From assembly GCA_014381555.1 (NCBI GenBank), contig JACNLO010000061.1, forward strand, positions 1-41,216: a DNA stretch of 41,216 nt. Direction: 5' to 3'. A program made the position numbers and the translations under genes. How positions within the stretch are numbered: position 1 is the first letter of the stretch; every line of letters starts with the position of its first letter. Shown here in pieces: positions 16,058 to 24,442 of this stretch. The stretch comes from Planctomycetota bacterium. Its GTDB lineage: Bacteria; Planctomycetota; Phycisphaerae; Phycisphaerales; SM1A02. The notes beneath the pieces were generated by a model. The model did no database searches, was not told where the DNA came from, and was given only the letters and a program-made list of their open reading frames with translations.

Positions 16058-17413
16058 CTACGATTCTCCAAACGTTTTTTTTGTTCTCAAGTGGTGATGG
16101 TAGTGCTGAGCAAAACGATGCGCTTCATCGCGAATTGCCTGCACAAGTTTAAGACCTTCATTGTTTCGACTAAGTTTGATTGGTTCCGATGTTTTCGTTA
16201 AAAATATCAATTCTTCTTTCTTTGCCAAACTAATAACTAATGGAGGTCGTTGTTCAAGTTGATCAAACGCTTCCATGGCAGCGGAAAGTTGCCCCCTCCC
16301 TCCATCGATAACGATGAGGTCAGGATATAACGCCATTCCCTTTCCAGCATCACGAAATCGTCTTGAAATAACCTCTCGCATTGACATGTAATCATCATTC
16401 TTTGCGGTTTGTATTTTATACCTTCGGTATCCATCCTTGTATGGCTTCCCATCCATAAAAGTAACCTTTGCACCCACAGTTTCACCACCTTGTAAATGAG
16501 CAATATCAAAACATTCGATGTACCGTAACTCCATGTTCACTTGCAACGCTTTTTGTAACGCTTGCAATCCTGCAGATGGATCTTTTGCAAATACAGTGAC
16601 TTCCGATTGCCAAATCACTTTATTATCTGCGCGATTATCTAATTTTTCTAATGCAATGATTTGGTCGCGAATTATTGCTGCTTCTTCATATTTTTTGTCT
16701 TGAGATGTTGTATCCATTTTGGACTGGAGTTCTCTTAACATGACACTACGCTTCGATGTAAGAAGGCGAAGAAACCCTTCAATATCTTTCCGATATGCTT
16801 CTTTGTTAATTTTGTTAGCACAGGGACCAGAGCATCGTCTAATTGCATGCAAAAGACAGGGACGAAAGTAATTATTTGATGGGTCTTCTTCTTTAATTAC
16901 AAGTGGACAAGTACGAAACTTGAAGACCGTTTGTAGCATATGAATCGATCTATTCAAAGCACCAGAAGAGGTAAATGGTCCAAACAACTTTGCTCCCTTG
17001 AAGGCATCATCGCTTGGTGAACGTGTAATAAAGACTCCTGGATAATCGTCCTTCATGGTGACCGCTAAATAGGGATATGTTTTTCCATCAAGTTGCAATG
17101 AGTTATATTTTGGTCGGTGGTCTTTAATTAGGCGAGCTTCAAGCAACAGGGCTTCCCACTCTGTTTCACATTCAATGAACTCAATACACTCTATCAAAGG
17201 GAGCATTCCCTGTTTCCATGGACCTATGTCAGTCGAAACTAGAAAATATGAACTCACTCTCTTTCTCAGAGAGTTTGCTTTTCCTATGTATAACATGTTT
17301 CCAAAACAATCGTGCATCAAGTAAACACCTGGAAAATCGGGTAATTTTTTTGCAAAAGAAGCAAGTTTTTTTCGCTGTTTTTCCCATTTAGATGCAATGT
17401 TTTTACTAGTCAT
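16058..17413 (-). CDS. uvrC: UvrC-type excinuclease subunit without C-terminal helix-hairpin-helix domain
   Basis: UvrC makes both incisions around a lesion marked by UvrAB. The GIY-YIG nuclease is present: LPDFPGVYLMHD, MLYIGKANSLRKRVSSYF and the acidic helix EWEALLLEARLIKDHRPKYN. A Cys motif region (CPLVIKE..., RPCLLHAIRRCSGPC) follows, then the UVR segment YEEAAIIRDQIIALEKL. The RNase H-like half has the first Asp in ECFDIAHLQGGETVGA, then PDLIVIDGGRGQLSAA and DEAHRFAQHYHH. The protein stops about 15 residues later at 451 residues. Typical UvrC is about 600 and ends in a tandem helix-hairpin-helix domain. The stop is followed at once by the next gene, so this is a settled end rather than a fresh truncation. 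It may be a lineage form or a Cho-like second enzyme, although both nuclease halves are present. Confidence 0.88.
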   Translation of the reverse strand: MTSKNIASKWEKQRKKLASFAKKLPDFPGVYLMHDCFGNMLYIGKANSLRKRVSSYFLVSTDIGPWKQGMLPLIECIEFIECETEWEALLLEARLIKDHRPKYNSLQLDGKTYPYLAVTMKDDYPGVFITRSPSDDAFKGAKLFGPFTSSGALNRSIHMLQTVFKFRTCPLVIKEEDPSNNYFRPCLLHAIRRCSGPCANKINKEAYRKDIEGFLRLLTSKRSVMLRELQSKMDTTSQDKKYEEAAIIRDQIIALEKLDNRADNKVIWQSEVTVFAKDPSAGLQALQKALQVNMELRYIECFDIAHLQGGETVGAKVTFMDGKPYKDGYRRYKIQTAKNDDYMSMREVISRRFRDAGKGMALYPDLIVIDGGRGQLSAAMEAFDQLEQRPPLVISLAKKEELIFLTKTSEPIKLSRNNEGLKLVQAIRDEAHRFAQHYHHHLRTKKTFGES

Positions 17414-17454
17414 ACGATTTCTTATTCTATCAGCGGATATATCTCAATATACCG

Positions 17455-17493
17455 TTGTTTCCTATCCAAAAAATGAGTACAATGGTGTACTCA
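17455..17493 (+). promoter_or_regulatory. Promoter with overlapping palindromic operator for the Cys-rich lipoprotein
   Basis: TTGTTT (17455-17460) and TACAAT (17478-17483) are separated by 17 bases. The -10 element lies inside a perfect eight-base-arm inverted repeat TGAGTACA-ATGG-TGTACTCA (17474-17493). That also covers the expected start of transcription near 17490. This is a classic repressor layout. The half site TGTACTC resembles no operator I can name with confidence. Confidence 0.6.
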
Positions 17494-17536
17494 GATTGTA
17501 AAACCCCTTTCAACCCACTTATTGGAGAATATGACT

Positions 17537-17977
17537 ATGAAACAACTATTAACCCTAACCCTTGTTGCCTTTGTTGGCTTCGCAGTTTTAGGATGCAACA
17601 AATCAAGTAAGGTAAACGCTAGCGCTACTGCTGCTCAGTGTGACCCAGCAAACTGTAATCCTGCAGACTGCGACCCTTCAAAATGTGCAAGCATGGATAA
17701 AGCCGCTTGCGACAAAATGGGAACTGCTGACTGCCCAATGGGTGCTGCTAAAGCAAAACCAGCTGCTGCAGGCGACAAAAGTTGCTGTGCTAGCAAAGCA
17801 AAAGCTAAGCCAGCTGCTGCAGGTGCTTGTGACCCAACTAAATGTGGCGACATGAAAGATTGTGATCCTGCAAAATGTGCAAGCATGACAAAGGGCGCAA
17901 AAATGGACTGCGATAAAATGGGTGGCAAAAAAGATGGCAAGATGCCAGCTGGTTGCCCAATGTCCGGCGGTCAGTAA
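17537..17977 (+). CDS. Cys/Met-rich lipoprotein, possible metal-binding protein
   Basis: A lipoprotein signal (MKQLLTLTLVAFVGFAVLGC) is followed by about 125 residues dominated by Cys, Met, Asp, Lys and Ala. There are 14 Cys after the lipidated one and about nine Met. An internal duplication is visible: CDPSKCASMDKAACDKMG...CPMG and CDPAKCASM...DCDKMGG...GCPMSG, separated by two AKAKPAAAG linkers. The composition suggests a metallothionein-like metal sponge on the periplasmic or outer membrane side. That is inference from composition only. The frame opens at 17522 with TTG. I use the ATG at 17537 because GGAG is nine bases ahead and the signal peptide begins there. A strong terminator follows at once, so it is a single-gene unit with its own operator-bearing promoter. 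Confidence 0.8.
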   Translation: MKQLLTLTLVAFVGFAVLGCNKSSKVNASATAAQCDPANCNPADCDPSKCASMDKAACDKMGTADCPMGAAKAKPAAAGDKSCCASKAKAKPAAAGACDPTKCGDMKDCDPAKCASMTKGAKMDCDKMGGKKDGKMPAGCPMSGGQ

Positions 17978-18000
17978 ACCATACTGATAGAGAAGTTTGT

Positions 18001-18032
18001 AAAAAGCCCTGCCTTCTGGCAGGGCTTTTTTT
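18001..18032 (+). terminator. Rho-independent terminator after the Cys-rich lipoprotein
   Basis: A nine-base perfect stem AGCCCTGCC-TTCT-GGCAGGGCT is followed by T7. The A-run before it would also allow termination in the other direction. Confidence 0.95.
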
Positions 18033-18040
18033 ATGTGCGT

Positions 18041-18052
18041 TACAATACCGCC
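18041..18052 (+). promoter_or_regulatory. -10-like hexamer directly before pyrC (candidate leaderless start)
   Basis: TACAAT (18041-18046) ends six bases before the pyrC ATG. It lies just past the preceding terminator, so pyrC needs its own promoter here. There is no Shine-Dalgarno sequence. A clear -35 is not visible. Confidence 0.45.
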
Positions 18053-19360
18053 ATGACAAAAACACTTTTGCGTAACGGTAGGATTATCAACAACGGAGAA
18101 GATTATGTTGGTGATATATTGATCGTAAATGGAAAGATAGATTGCATAAGCAATTCCCCTCTGACTGAATCACTTGACACTACCATCGACTGCGAGGGGT
18201 GCATCATCTCCCCAGGGCTCATCGATATCCATGTGCATTTTCGCGAGCCAAGCAGTGGCAAACATGAAGAAACAATCGAAACAGGAATATTGGCAGCAGC
18301 GAACGGTGGCTACACCACTGTTTGTACGATGCCAAACACCACCCCTGCTATTGATACCCCCGAATTGGTGAAATCTGCAATCAATCAAGCAGACCAATTT
18401 GGAAAATGCTGTGTCCTTCCGACAGCCTGTGCAACTATTGGAAGAAAAGGTGAAACCGTTACACACATACAAGAATTGGTTTCTTCAGGTGCAATCGCCA
18501 TCACGGACGATGGTGATGTTGTAGAAAACGATGCAATGATGTCAGCAGTTCTTGCACAATGTGCAACAAGTAATGTACCGTTCATGCAACATTGCCAAAA
18601 TCCAAAAACAACAGTCGGTGGAGTAATGAACGAAGGCGAAGTGCAACGTGAACTTGGGTACGGTCCATGGCCTCGTTCCGCAGAAGAATCAATTATCTCA
18701 CGCGATATTCGACTCAACGAATCAATAGGAGCAAAATGGCATGCACAACATCTCAGTAGTGGTGGAAGCGTTGATTTAATTCGTCAAGCACAAGCAGATG
18801 GTCAGCCTATTTCTGGAGAAGCATCACCTCACCACTTGCTATTAACTGACGAAGCGTGTCGTGATATGGGAACAATGGCAAAGATGAATCCACCGCTTCG
18901 CCAAGAGCATGACATCTCACTCATCAAGGAAGGTATCGAAGACGGAACTATCACAATTCTTGCAACAGATCACGCTCCCCATCCTATGTCCACAAAAGAG
19001 AAGCCATTCTCGGAAGCTTCCTTTGGAATTGTCGGTTTAGATTGTGCACTCGCTCTCTATATTAAGGCTCTTATTGAAGACAACGTTCTTGATTGGCCAG
19101 CCATGCTCGCGATGATGACATGCAATCCAGCTGCACTGATTAATCGACCTAACTTAGGATCGCTGAAAGTTGGAGGATTCGCAGATATTACGATTATTGA
19201 CCCAAACCTCTCGTGGACAATTGATGTCGATGCTTTCGATTCCACGGCACATAATTGCCCATTTGACGGGTGGAACGTCAAAGGTAAAGCAATCGCAACG
19301 ATTTACAATGGCGTTTTCAGCCACCAGGTTCTCTGTGACCGAGTTCATCGTTGCAATTAA
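18053..19360 (+). CDS. pyrC: Dihydroorotase
   Basis: Dihydroorotase closes carbamoyl aspartate to dihydroorotate in pyrimidine synthesis. The metal-binding start DIHVHFREPSSGKHEETIET is followed by ANGGYTTVCTMPNTTPAID, matching the class I enzyme. Later ligands and substrate residues appear in MQHCQNP, HAQHLSSGGSVDLI, SGEASPHHLLLTDE, AKMNPPLR and the catalytic ATDHAPHP. The length of 435 residues is normal. The frame opens at 18035 with GTG, but the ATG at 18053 (MTKTLLRNGR) fits family starts. The 3' end carries the -35 candidate of the rpsB promoter. No other pyr gene is in the window. Confidence 0.95.
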   Translation: MTKTLLRNGRIINNGEDYVGDILIVNGKIDCISNSPLTESLDTTIDCEGCIISPGLIDIHVHFREPSSGKHEETIETGILAAANGGYTTVCTMPNTTPAIDTPELVKSAINQADQFGKCCVLPTACATIGRKGETVTHIQELVSSGAIAITDDGDVVENDAMMSAVLAQCATSNVPFMQHCQNPKTTVGGVMNEGEVQRELGYGPWPRSAEESIISRDIRLNESIGAKWHAQHLSSGGSVDLIRQAQADGQPISGEASPHHLLLTDEACRDMGTMAKMNPPLRQEHDISLIKEGIEDGTITILATDHAPHPMSTKEKPFSEASFGIVGLDCALALYIKALIEDNVLDWPAMLAMMTCNPAALINRPNLGSLKVGGFADITIIDPNLSWTIDVDAFDSTAHNCPFDGWNVKGKAIATIYNGVFSHQVLCDRVHRCN

Positions 19361-19377
19361 CGCAAAAGTAGTATAAA
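19351..19377 (+). promoter_or_regulatory. Candidate promoter of rpsB-tsf
   Basis: TTGCAA (19351-19356), inside the last codons of pyrC, and TATAAA (19372-19377) are 15 bases apart, slightly short. The TATAAA box is the only good -10 in the 175-base gap. Transcription would start about 150 bases before rpsB. Confidence 0.4.
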
Positions 19378-19389
19378 ATCCCCAATTCA

Positions 19390-19509
19390 GCTCAGTTTTG
19401 AGCAACAATCCTAGCGAGGTGGGCTTCGCTCTGATTGAACACCCTCTTAAATGTGTTTTAGAACACATACGTGAAGCGCCCAAGTGCAGATGTTGCCCAC
19501 ACATCTTGC
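19390..19509 (+). promoter_or_regulatory. Structured 5' leader of rpsB, candidate ribosomal-protein leader RNA
   Basis: Several perfect or near-perfect helices fall in order in this 120-base stretch. They are GCTCA-GTTT-TGAGC (19390-19403); an outer helix GCTTC/GAAGC (19423-19427 with 19473-19477) enclosing ATGTGTT-TTAG-AACACAT (19451-19468); and GCAGATGT...ACATCTTGC (19486-19509, one bulged T). The rpsB ribosome binding site AAGGA follows. The layout fits an autoregulated ribosomal-protein leader, but I cannot match it to a named family. Confidence 0.5.
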
Positions 19510-19535
19510 CGGTGTCGCTGAAAAGGACTTGATTC

Positions 19536-20432
19536 ATGAGTGAATCGGCAAATGATATTGTTACTAAATTGCTTGAGGCAGGCATCCACTTTGGACAACG
19601 CCGAAGTAGTTGGAACCCAAAAATGAAATCCTACATCTGGGGCGTACGAAACGGACTTCATATTATTGACATTCGTGAGACTGTCAAAGGTTTACTGCGA
19701 GCAAAGAAATATATCCAAGAAACAGTAGCTAGCGGCAAGGATGTTGTATTTGTTGGCACAAAACGACAAGCACAATCTGCTATTCAAAAATACTCAAGTG
19801 AAGCTGGGATGCCTTGGGTTACCGAACGTTGGCTTGGTGGAACTTTGACTAACTTTGCAACTATTCGCTCGCGACTTAAACGTCTGAACGAACTTGAGAG
19901 ACTTGTCGAAACTGGTGAAATCGAATCGTACTCGATGAAAATGACTTCGCAACTTATGCGTGAAAAGGCGAAGATCACTCGAAACCTCGATGGCATTCGA
20001 ACAATGAGCAAGTTGCCAGGCGCAATGGTAGTTATAGATGCAAATAATGAAACAAATGCGCTTCGTGAAGCAACTGCCCTTCGCATTCCAACAATCGGTC
20101 TGATTGACACTGATGGTGATCCTGATCTCGTTGACATTCCAATTCCTGGCAATGACGATTCTTTAAGATCAATCGAAGTAATTGTTTCTGATCTTATGGC
20201 TGCTGTGAGCGAAGGTATGCAAAGTCGACGAGCATCTGAAGTTGCTGCTGCAAAGAAAGCTGAAGATGAAGCACGCGATGCCGCATCACAGGAAGAAAAT
20301 CGACAACGATCTACTCGTACAACATTTAAATCCGATGAAGAAGCCCCTGCTCCTGAAGCTGAAAGTACAACTGCAACCGCAGTTGCAGAAATAGAAGAAA
20401 CAAAACCAGCGATCGACGCTGATAAATCATAA
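19536..20432 (+). CDS. rpsB: 30S ribosomal protein S2
   Basis: S2 is a late-binding small-subunit protein that helps recruit S1. Typical blocks are visible: LLEAGIHFGQRRSSWNPKMK, YIWGVRNGLHIIDIRETVKG, VVFVGTKRQAQ, WVTERWLGGTLTNFATIRSR, LPGAMVVIDANNETNALREA and IPTIGLIDTDGDPDLVDIPI followed by PGNDDSLRSI. After about residue 230 there is a 65-residue low-complexity tail rich in Ala, Glu and Thr. This makes the protein longer than the usual 240 or so. AAGGA precedes the ATG. It is followed 28 bases later by tsf, the standard gene pair. A structured leader lies upstream. Confidence 0.97.
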   Translation: MSESANDIVTKLLEAGIHFGQRRSSWNPKMKSYIWGVRNGLHIIDIRETVKGLLRAKKYIQETVASGKDVVFVGTKRQAQSAIQKYSSEAGMPWVTERWLGGTLTNFATIRSRLKRLNELERLVETGEIESYSMKMTSQLMREKAKITRNLDGIRTMSKLPGAMVVIDANNETNALREATALRIPTIGLIDTDGDPDLVDIPIPGNDDSLRSIEVIVSDLMAAVSEGMQSRRASEVAAAKKAEDEARDAASQEENRQRSTRTTFKSDEEAPAPEAESTTATAVAEIEETKPAIDADKS

Positions 20433-20460
20433 ACACTGTAAAACTAACGGAGAATTTACT

Positions 20461-21249
20461 ATGAGTTTTACCGCAAAAGACGTAATGGGCCTTCGGCAAA
20501 AAACTGGTCTAGGTATGATGGATTGTAAAAAAGCGCTCACCGAAACTGGTGGCGACCCAACTGCTGCTGAAGAGTGGTTGCGTGAAACAAAAAAAGGCAA
20601 GATGGACACTCGCACTGAACGAACGACTGGCGAAGGAAATATCTGCGTTGCAACAAACGGCAGTAGCGCTGTGATTGTTGAAGTGAGAACTGAAACAGAT
20701 TTTACAGCTCGCAATGAAAACTTCGTTGAAGCAGTCGAACAAATTGCTCAGCTTGCACTTGCTTCTGATGATGGCGACATTACTGCATGTGATGAAATGG
20801 GCAAATTGGTTGATGATCTACGTATAACAACTGGTGAAAATGCCAATTATGCACGTGGCTTCAAATACACAGGCGGAAATTTTGGTCAATACATTCACCA
20901 CGATGGTAAACGTGCATGCCTTCTTCAATATGAAGGCGACATTGATGACGCAACTGTAAAAGGTATTTGTCAACACATTGTTTTCCACGATCCAATGGGT
21001 ATTTCTGCAGACGATGTTCCTGCTGATAAGATTGAACAAATTCGTGCTGATGCAATTCAAGAAGCAAAAGACACCGGCAAGAACGAAGAAATTGCTGAGA
21101 AAATGGCTGAAGGAAAAGTTAGAAAGCACTTGCAAGAAAACACACTTCTAGCGCAAAAATATGTGCTCGACGAATCAAAAACTGTCCAAGAATTACTCCA
21201 TGAAGGAACTACTATTACTGCATTTACGCGGTACACCTTGGGTAGCTAA
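20461..21249 (+). CDS. tsf: Translation elongation factor Ts
   Basis: EF-Ts exchanges nucleotide on EF-Tu. The N-terminal UBA-like region is clear (AKDVMGLRQKTGLGMMDCKK, ALTETGGDPTAAEEWLRE), and the signature TDFTARNENFVE follows. The core dimerisation part has KRACLLQYEGD and HIVFHDPMGISADDVP, with an ending typical of the family (ENTLLAQKYVLDESKTVQEL). Length is 262 residues. GGAGAA lies about eight bases before the ATG. A strong terminator follows. Confidence 0.97.
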   Translation: MSFTAKDVMGLRQKTGLGMMDCKKALTETGGDPTAAEEWLRETKKGKMDTRTERTTGEGNICVATNGSSAVIVEVRTETDFTARNENFVEAVEQIAQLALASDDGDITACDEMGKLVDDLRITTGENANYARGFKYTGGNFGQYIHHDGKRACLLQYEGDIDDATVKGICQHIVFHDPMGISADDVPADKIEQIRADAIQEAKDTGKNEEIAEKMAEGKVRKHLQENTLLAQKYVLDESKTVQELLHEGTTITAFTRYTLGS

Positions 21250-21265
21250 AACACCTAAAATTCAT

Positions 21266-21296
21266 AAAAAAACCTCGCCATCAGCGAGGTTTTTTT
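21266..21296. terminator. Rho-independent terminator after tsf
   Basis: CCTCGC-CATCA-GCGAGG is flanked by A7 and T7, extending the stem to 13 pairs. It lies between the convergent tsf and ggt genes and can serve both. Confidence 0.93.
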
Positions 21297-21320
21297 ATGC
21301 CCATACTGCAGACTAATCCC

Positions 21321-22955
21321 TCATTGTATGCCAGCAGGTTTTCCGCCTTTTCGGGGATCGCTCGCGGGTTTCATTAGACCTTCTTCCACTTGAATGATCT
21401 GCACGACGCCAATATTTGTACGGGGTGATATCAAATAACCAGAGTTGGCTAGATGCAATTCCACGTTTGAATCGCGGTACATTTCTTCCACAAACACCTT
21501 GTCCGGCAACCATTGGTGATGCACCCTACCCTTACTAACCGCTTCGACTGGTTCATCGCCAAACCAAAGAATGTCGAGTAAAACCTGTACAACGCTTGAA
21601 ATGATTCTTGGGCCACCTGAAGCGCCAACAGCTAACACTGGGACACCGTCACGTTCCACAATTGTTGGCGACATACTTGAGAGTGGCCGTTTGCCGGGCT
21701 CAGGCAAATTTTTATCTGATTGCCTAAGACCGTATACGTTCGCTCCACTGGGGGACGAAAAATCGTCCATCTCATTATTCAACATGAATCCAAGTATGGG
21801 CAAATACACGAGTGAGCCAAAACTCGTATTGATAGTTTCAGTTGCAGAAACCATCATGCCGTCTTTGTCAACAACGCAAAGATGACTTGTGCCATCGTCG
21901 TCTGGAGGTGGCGCGACAGAACCATACGAATAAGTTTCTTGCGTTTCACCAAGGACTATCCGTGATGCTAATTCATCAAGATATGCTTCATCAAGCAAGG
22001 CATCGATGGGAACATCGACAAAAGCAGAATCGGCTAAATGTTCTGCTCGATCAGCAAACGCATGCTTCATTGTTTCGATGAGCAATTGCGTAAACTCGGG
22101 AGACTTCCCATTTTCAAAAGCATGCACGCGAGAAAGCAAACCAAGTATTTGCGCAATAGCAACACCTCCGCTACTTGGGGGTGGCATTGAAATAAGTGTG
22201 TTTCCGTTACCAAGAGTAATTTGCAACGGTGTTTCCCACCGTGGCTCGTACGACTTCAGGTCGTCAAGGGTAAGGTGACCGCCAGTCGCACGAACAATTA
22301 ATTTTGCAATATCACCTTCATAGAAACCCGGCGCTCCTTCTTGTGCAATTCGCTGAAGAGGGAATGCCTGACCTGAATTCAAATGTGCAAATTGAATTGT
22401 TATCGATTGCAACGCTTCTAGATACACCGATTGTTGCCCCTCCGGCAACGTTTCGATTGCTCGAGTTGCAGATTTCACTGCATTTTCAAATGCTGTGTCT
22501 ACATCAATTTGGCTTTTTGCCAATTGAATTGCTGGGGCAAGAACTTGTTGCCGAGTGAGTTTTCCAAAGCGTTCATGAGCCAAAAGCAAACCCGCAACCG
22601 TTCCTGGAACACCAACGGCTGTCCCCCCGAACCGACTACTATGTGATTTGAAGAAATGCTTATCTACTTTGCTTGGTGCAGTTTCTCGGTAGTTCAATGC
22701 GACTGGATCCATCGTAGGCGAGTCGATAAGCATGAATCCACCACCACCAATTCCACAAGAGAAAGGCCGAACAACACTTAAGGCAAAACTTGTTGCGACT
22801 GCCGCATCGACTGCATTGCCTCCCTGCCTAAGGATTTCAACTCCTGCTTGCGATGCCAAGTAATGGTCAGCTGCAACCGCACCACCTGTAAACACCTTTT
22901 GCTTTGTCGCACAGCCACAAAAAATACAACACAATAGGCAGAGCAATTTCAACAT
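21321..22955 (-). CDS. ggt: Gamma-glutamyltranspeptidase (lipoprotein form)
   Basis: This Ntn-hydrolase cleaves and transfers gamma-glutamyl groups, for example from glutathione. The large-subunit start is typical: AADHYLASQAGVEILRQGGN, AVDAAVATSFALSVVRPFSC and GIGGGGFMLID. The self-processing and catalytic Thr is in DDDGTSHLCVVDKDG. Downstream are TINTSFGS, GFMLNNEMDDFSSP, KRPLSSMSPTIV and VGASGGPRIISSVVQ, as in the small subunit. The N-terminus (MLKLLCLLCCIFCGC) looks like a lipoprotein signal with Cys 15 as the lipid site, so the enzyme is probably anchored outside the inner membrane. Its ATG lies within the last codons of the upstream TIM-barrel gene (7-base overlap), so both form one unit. 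Length is 544 residues. Confidence 0.95.
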   Translation of the reverse strand: MLKLLCLLCCIFCGCATKQKVFTGGAVAADHYLASQAGVEILRQGGNAVDAAVATSFALSVVRPFSCGIGGGGFMLIDSPTMDPVALNYRETAPSKVDKHFFKSHSSRFGGTAVGVPGTVAGLLLAHERFGKLTRQQVLAPAIQLAKSQIDVDTAFENAVKSATRAIETLPEGQQSVYLEALQSITIQFAHLNSGQAFPLQRIAQEGAPGFYEGDIAKLIVRATGGHLTLDDLKSYEPRWETPLQITLGNGNTLISMPPPSSGGVAIAQILGLLSRVHAFENGKSPEFTQLLIETMKHAFADRAEHLADSAFVDVPIDALLDEAYLDELASRIVLGETQETYSYGSVAPPPDDDGTSHLCVVDKDGMMVSATETINTSFGSLVYLPILGFMLNNEMDDFSSPSGANVYGLRQSDKNLPEPGKRPLSSMSPTIVERDGVPVLAVGASGGPRIISSVVQVLLDILWFGDEPVEAVSKGRVHHQWLPDKVFVEEMYRDSNVELHLANSGYLISPRTNIGVVQIIQVEEGLMKPASDPRKGGKPAGIQ

Positions 22956-23761
22956 GCACCAAGATCCTCAAGCATTTGCTTTGCTTTCAATACATCTTCA
23001 ATTCGGTTTTCACCACCTTCACGCTCCACGACAAGATTCACGCAATCTGGAACGCATTCTAAAAATTCTTTCCATGGTACGTCTCCATCACCAACGACTG
23101 TTTCAGTTCCCCACGTACCAAGTACTTCTGTTTGTTTTGCATCTTTTACATGCACTTGTTGCACCCATGGAGCAAGCATTTTGATTGCTTCAATAGGGTC
23201 ACCCTTGCCATACAAAATCATGTTTGCAGGATCGTAATTCACGCCCAGATAAGGATGTGAAAGTTCTTCGAGCACACTTACAACATTTGATGCGCACTCT
23301 TGCCCAGTTTCAAGACCAAGCAATAGACCACGATCTTCAAAAATATCTGACAAGACTTGCAAACGGTCAAGCATTTTTTTACGCTCATCACCCTGCTCAT
23401 CAGGAATAAATCCTGCATGAAAGGTTAAAAGTGGCAATCCTATCTCTGCAGCAATATCCCCAACTCTTTTAGCATTATCTAACGTCGATTCCCAAACTTC
23501 ATCTCGACGTAACCCGCCCGTTTGGGAAATTGTTTCAAGTGAGGTGTAATCTTCTCCAGATGCTTCAAGCATGCCACTTATAACCGATATGCCAGAATCA
23601 AGAAGTATCTGCCTGCAATCCTCCCACTTGGGATTATGAACAAGTGGCAACAAAGCGAGCTGGATATTCTCAATTCCACATTCTTGGCAAGAAGAAGCCA
23701 ATCCAAACGGGCTCTCTGGCTGCAAACTCCAGCTACATACTCCAAGGTGTCGACTGTTCAT
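22949..23761 (-). CDS. Xylose-isomerase-like TIM-barrel protein
   Basis: The protein belongs to the AP endonuclease 2 / sugar phosphate isomerase-epimerase fold. The visible pattern is LGVCSWSLQP at the start, GIENIQLALLPLVHNPKW, PLLTFHAGFIPDE, LLLGLETGQECASNVVSVLE, LGVNYDPANMILYGKGDPIE, VQQVHVKDAKQ and NLVVEREGGENRIEDVLKA. Metal-binding Glu, Asp, His and Glu positions of the family are present in GLETGQ, NYDPAN, QVHVKDA and VVEREG. The substrate is not known. The frame opens at 23797 with GTG. I prefer the ATG at 23761 (MNSRHLGVCSWSL) because family members start this close to the CSW block and TATGCT ends seven bases ahead. It overlaps ggt by seven bases. Confidence 0.85.
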   Translation of the reverse strand: MNSRHLGVCSWSLQPESPFGLASSCQECGIENIQLALLPLVHNPKWEDCRQILLDSGISVISGMLEASGEDYTSLETISQTGGLRRDEVWESTLDNAKRVGDIAAEIGLPLLTFHAGFIPDEQGDERKKMLDRLQVLSDIFEDRGLLLGLETGQECASNVVSVLEELSHPYLGVNYDPANMILYGKGDPIEAIKMLAPWVQQVHVKDAKQTEVLGTWGTETVVGDGDVPWKEFLECVPDCVNLVVEREGGENRIEDVLKAKQMLEDLGAC

Positions 23762-23803
23762 GCAAGGTAGCATAGAATACGTAGTCAGAATCGGCACGTC
23801 ACA

Positions 23804-24442
23804 ATGAGCATTACTTCAACCAAATCTTCATCGACACCAACAGAACAACCACCTGTTGAACCACCCAAATCAGATACGAAAACGGAAGAATCGTTAACTT
23901 TTTGGGAGCGGACTGAGGCATACATCACACGGCTGAGTACCAAGAATAATTTTTGGCATCGCGTCTGCTCCCTCATCTGGTTACCGTTTGCATTTCGTAG
24001 CGGTATTTCGATGCGGCGAATCTCCAGAGATAGGTTCACTGCAGTCCTTCCATTTAAGCGGTCGAATCGAAATTTCTATAACGCTATGGCTGGTGCATCG
24101 CTGCTTGGGAACAGCGAAGTTGCCGCTGGCATGTTCTTGTTCAAACACTGTGGAAGTGATTACGCAGTAGTGTGTAAAAATATGACATATAAATTTTTAC
24201 GCCCATGCTACGGCCCAGCAATATATAACGTACGAGATGCACAGAAAGTTAGCATTGAACTCAGTGAACAAATGAACACTAGGAAAGAATTTAACATCGA
24301 GTTCACAATGGACGTCACTCAAACACTGCACAAGAAGGGGAGAGAAGTCCGGGTTGGCAGATGTATTATTACTTTCCATTGCACACCTAAAGCAATGATT
24401 AAGGAACGGGCTTCAAGGCGTAAAGCCCGAACTAAAAAGTGA
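23804..24442 (+). CDS. DUF4442-like (hotdog-fold) protein
   Basis: About 30 low-complexity residues (Ser, Thr, Pro, Glu) precede a helical region. A compact domain follows: RFTAVLPFKRSNRNFYNAMA, GASLLGNSEVAAGMFLFKHC, DYAVVCKNMTYKFLRPCYGP and EFNIEFTMDVTQTL. The NFY.AM.GA.L..L....G pattern with a later KFLRP block is that of DUF4442 proteins, relatives of hotdog thioesterases. No catalytic residue can be assigned. The C-terminus is strongly basic (ERASRRKARTKK). The 212-residue gene overlaps the next by GTGA, which suggests the two products work together. No clear ribosome binding site precedes the ATG. Confidence 0.7.
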   Translation: MSITSTKSSSTPTEQPPVEPPKSDTKTEESLTFWERTEAYITRLSTKNNFWHRVCSLIWLPFAFRSGISMRRISRDRFTAVLPFKRSNRNFYNAMAGASLLGNSEVAAGMFLFKHCGSDYAVVCKNMTYKFLRPCYGPAIYNVRDAQKVSIELSEQMNTRKEFNIEFTMDVTQTLHKKGREVRVGRCIITFHCTPKAMIKERASRRKARTKK

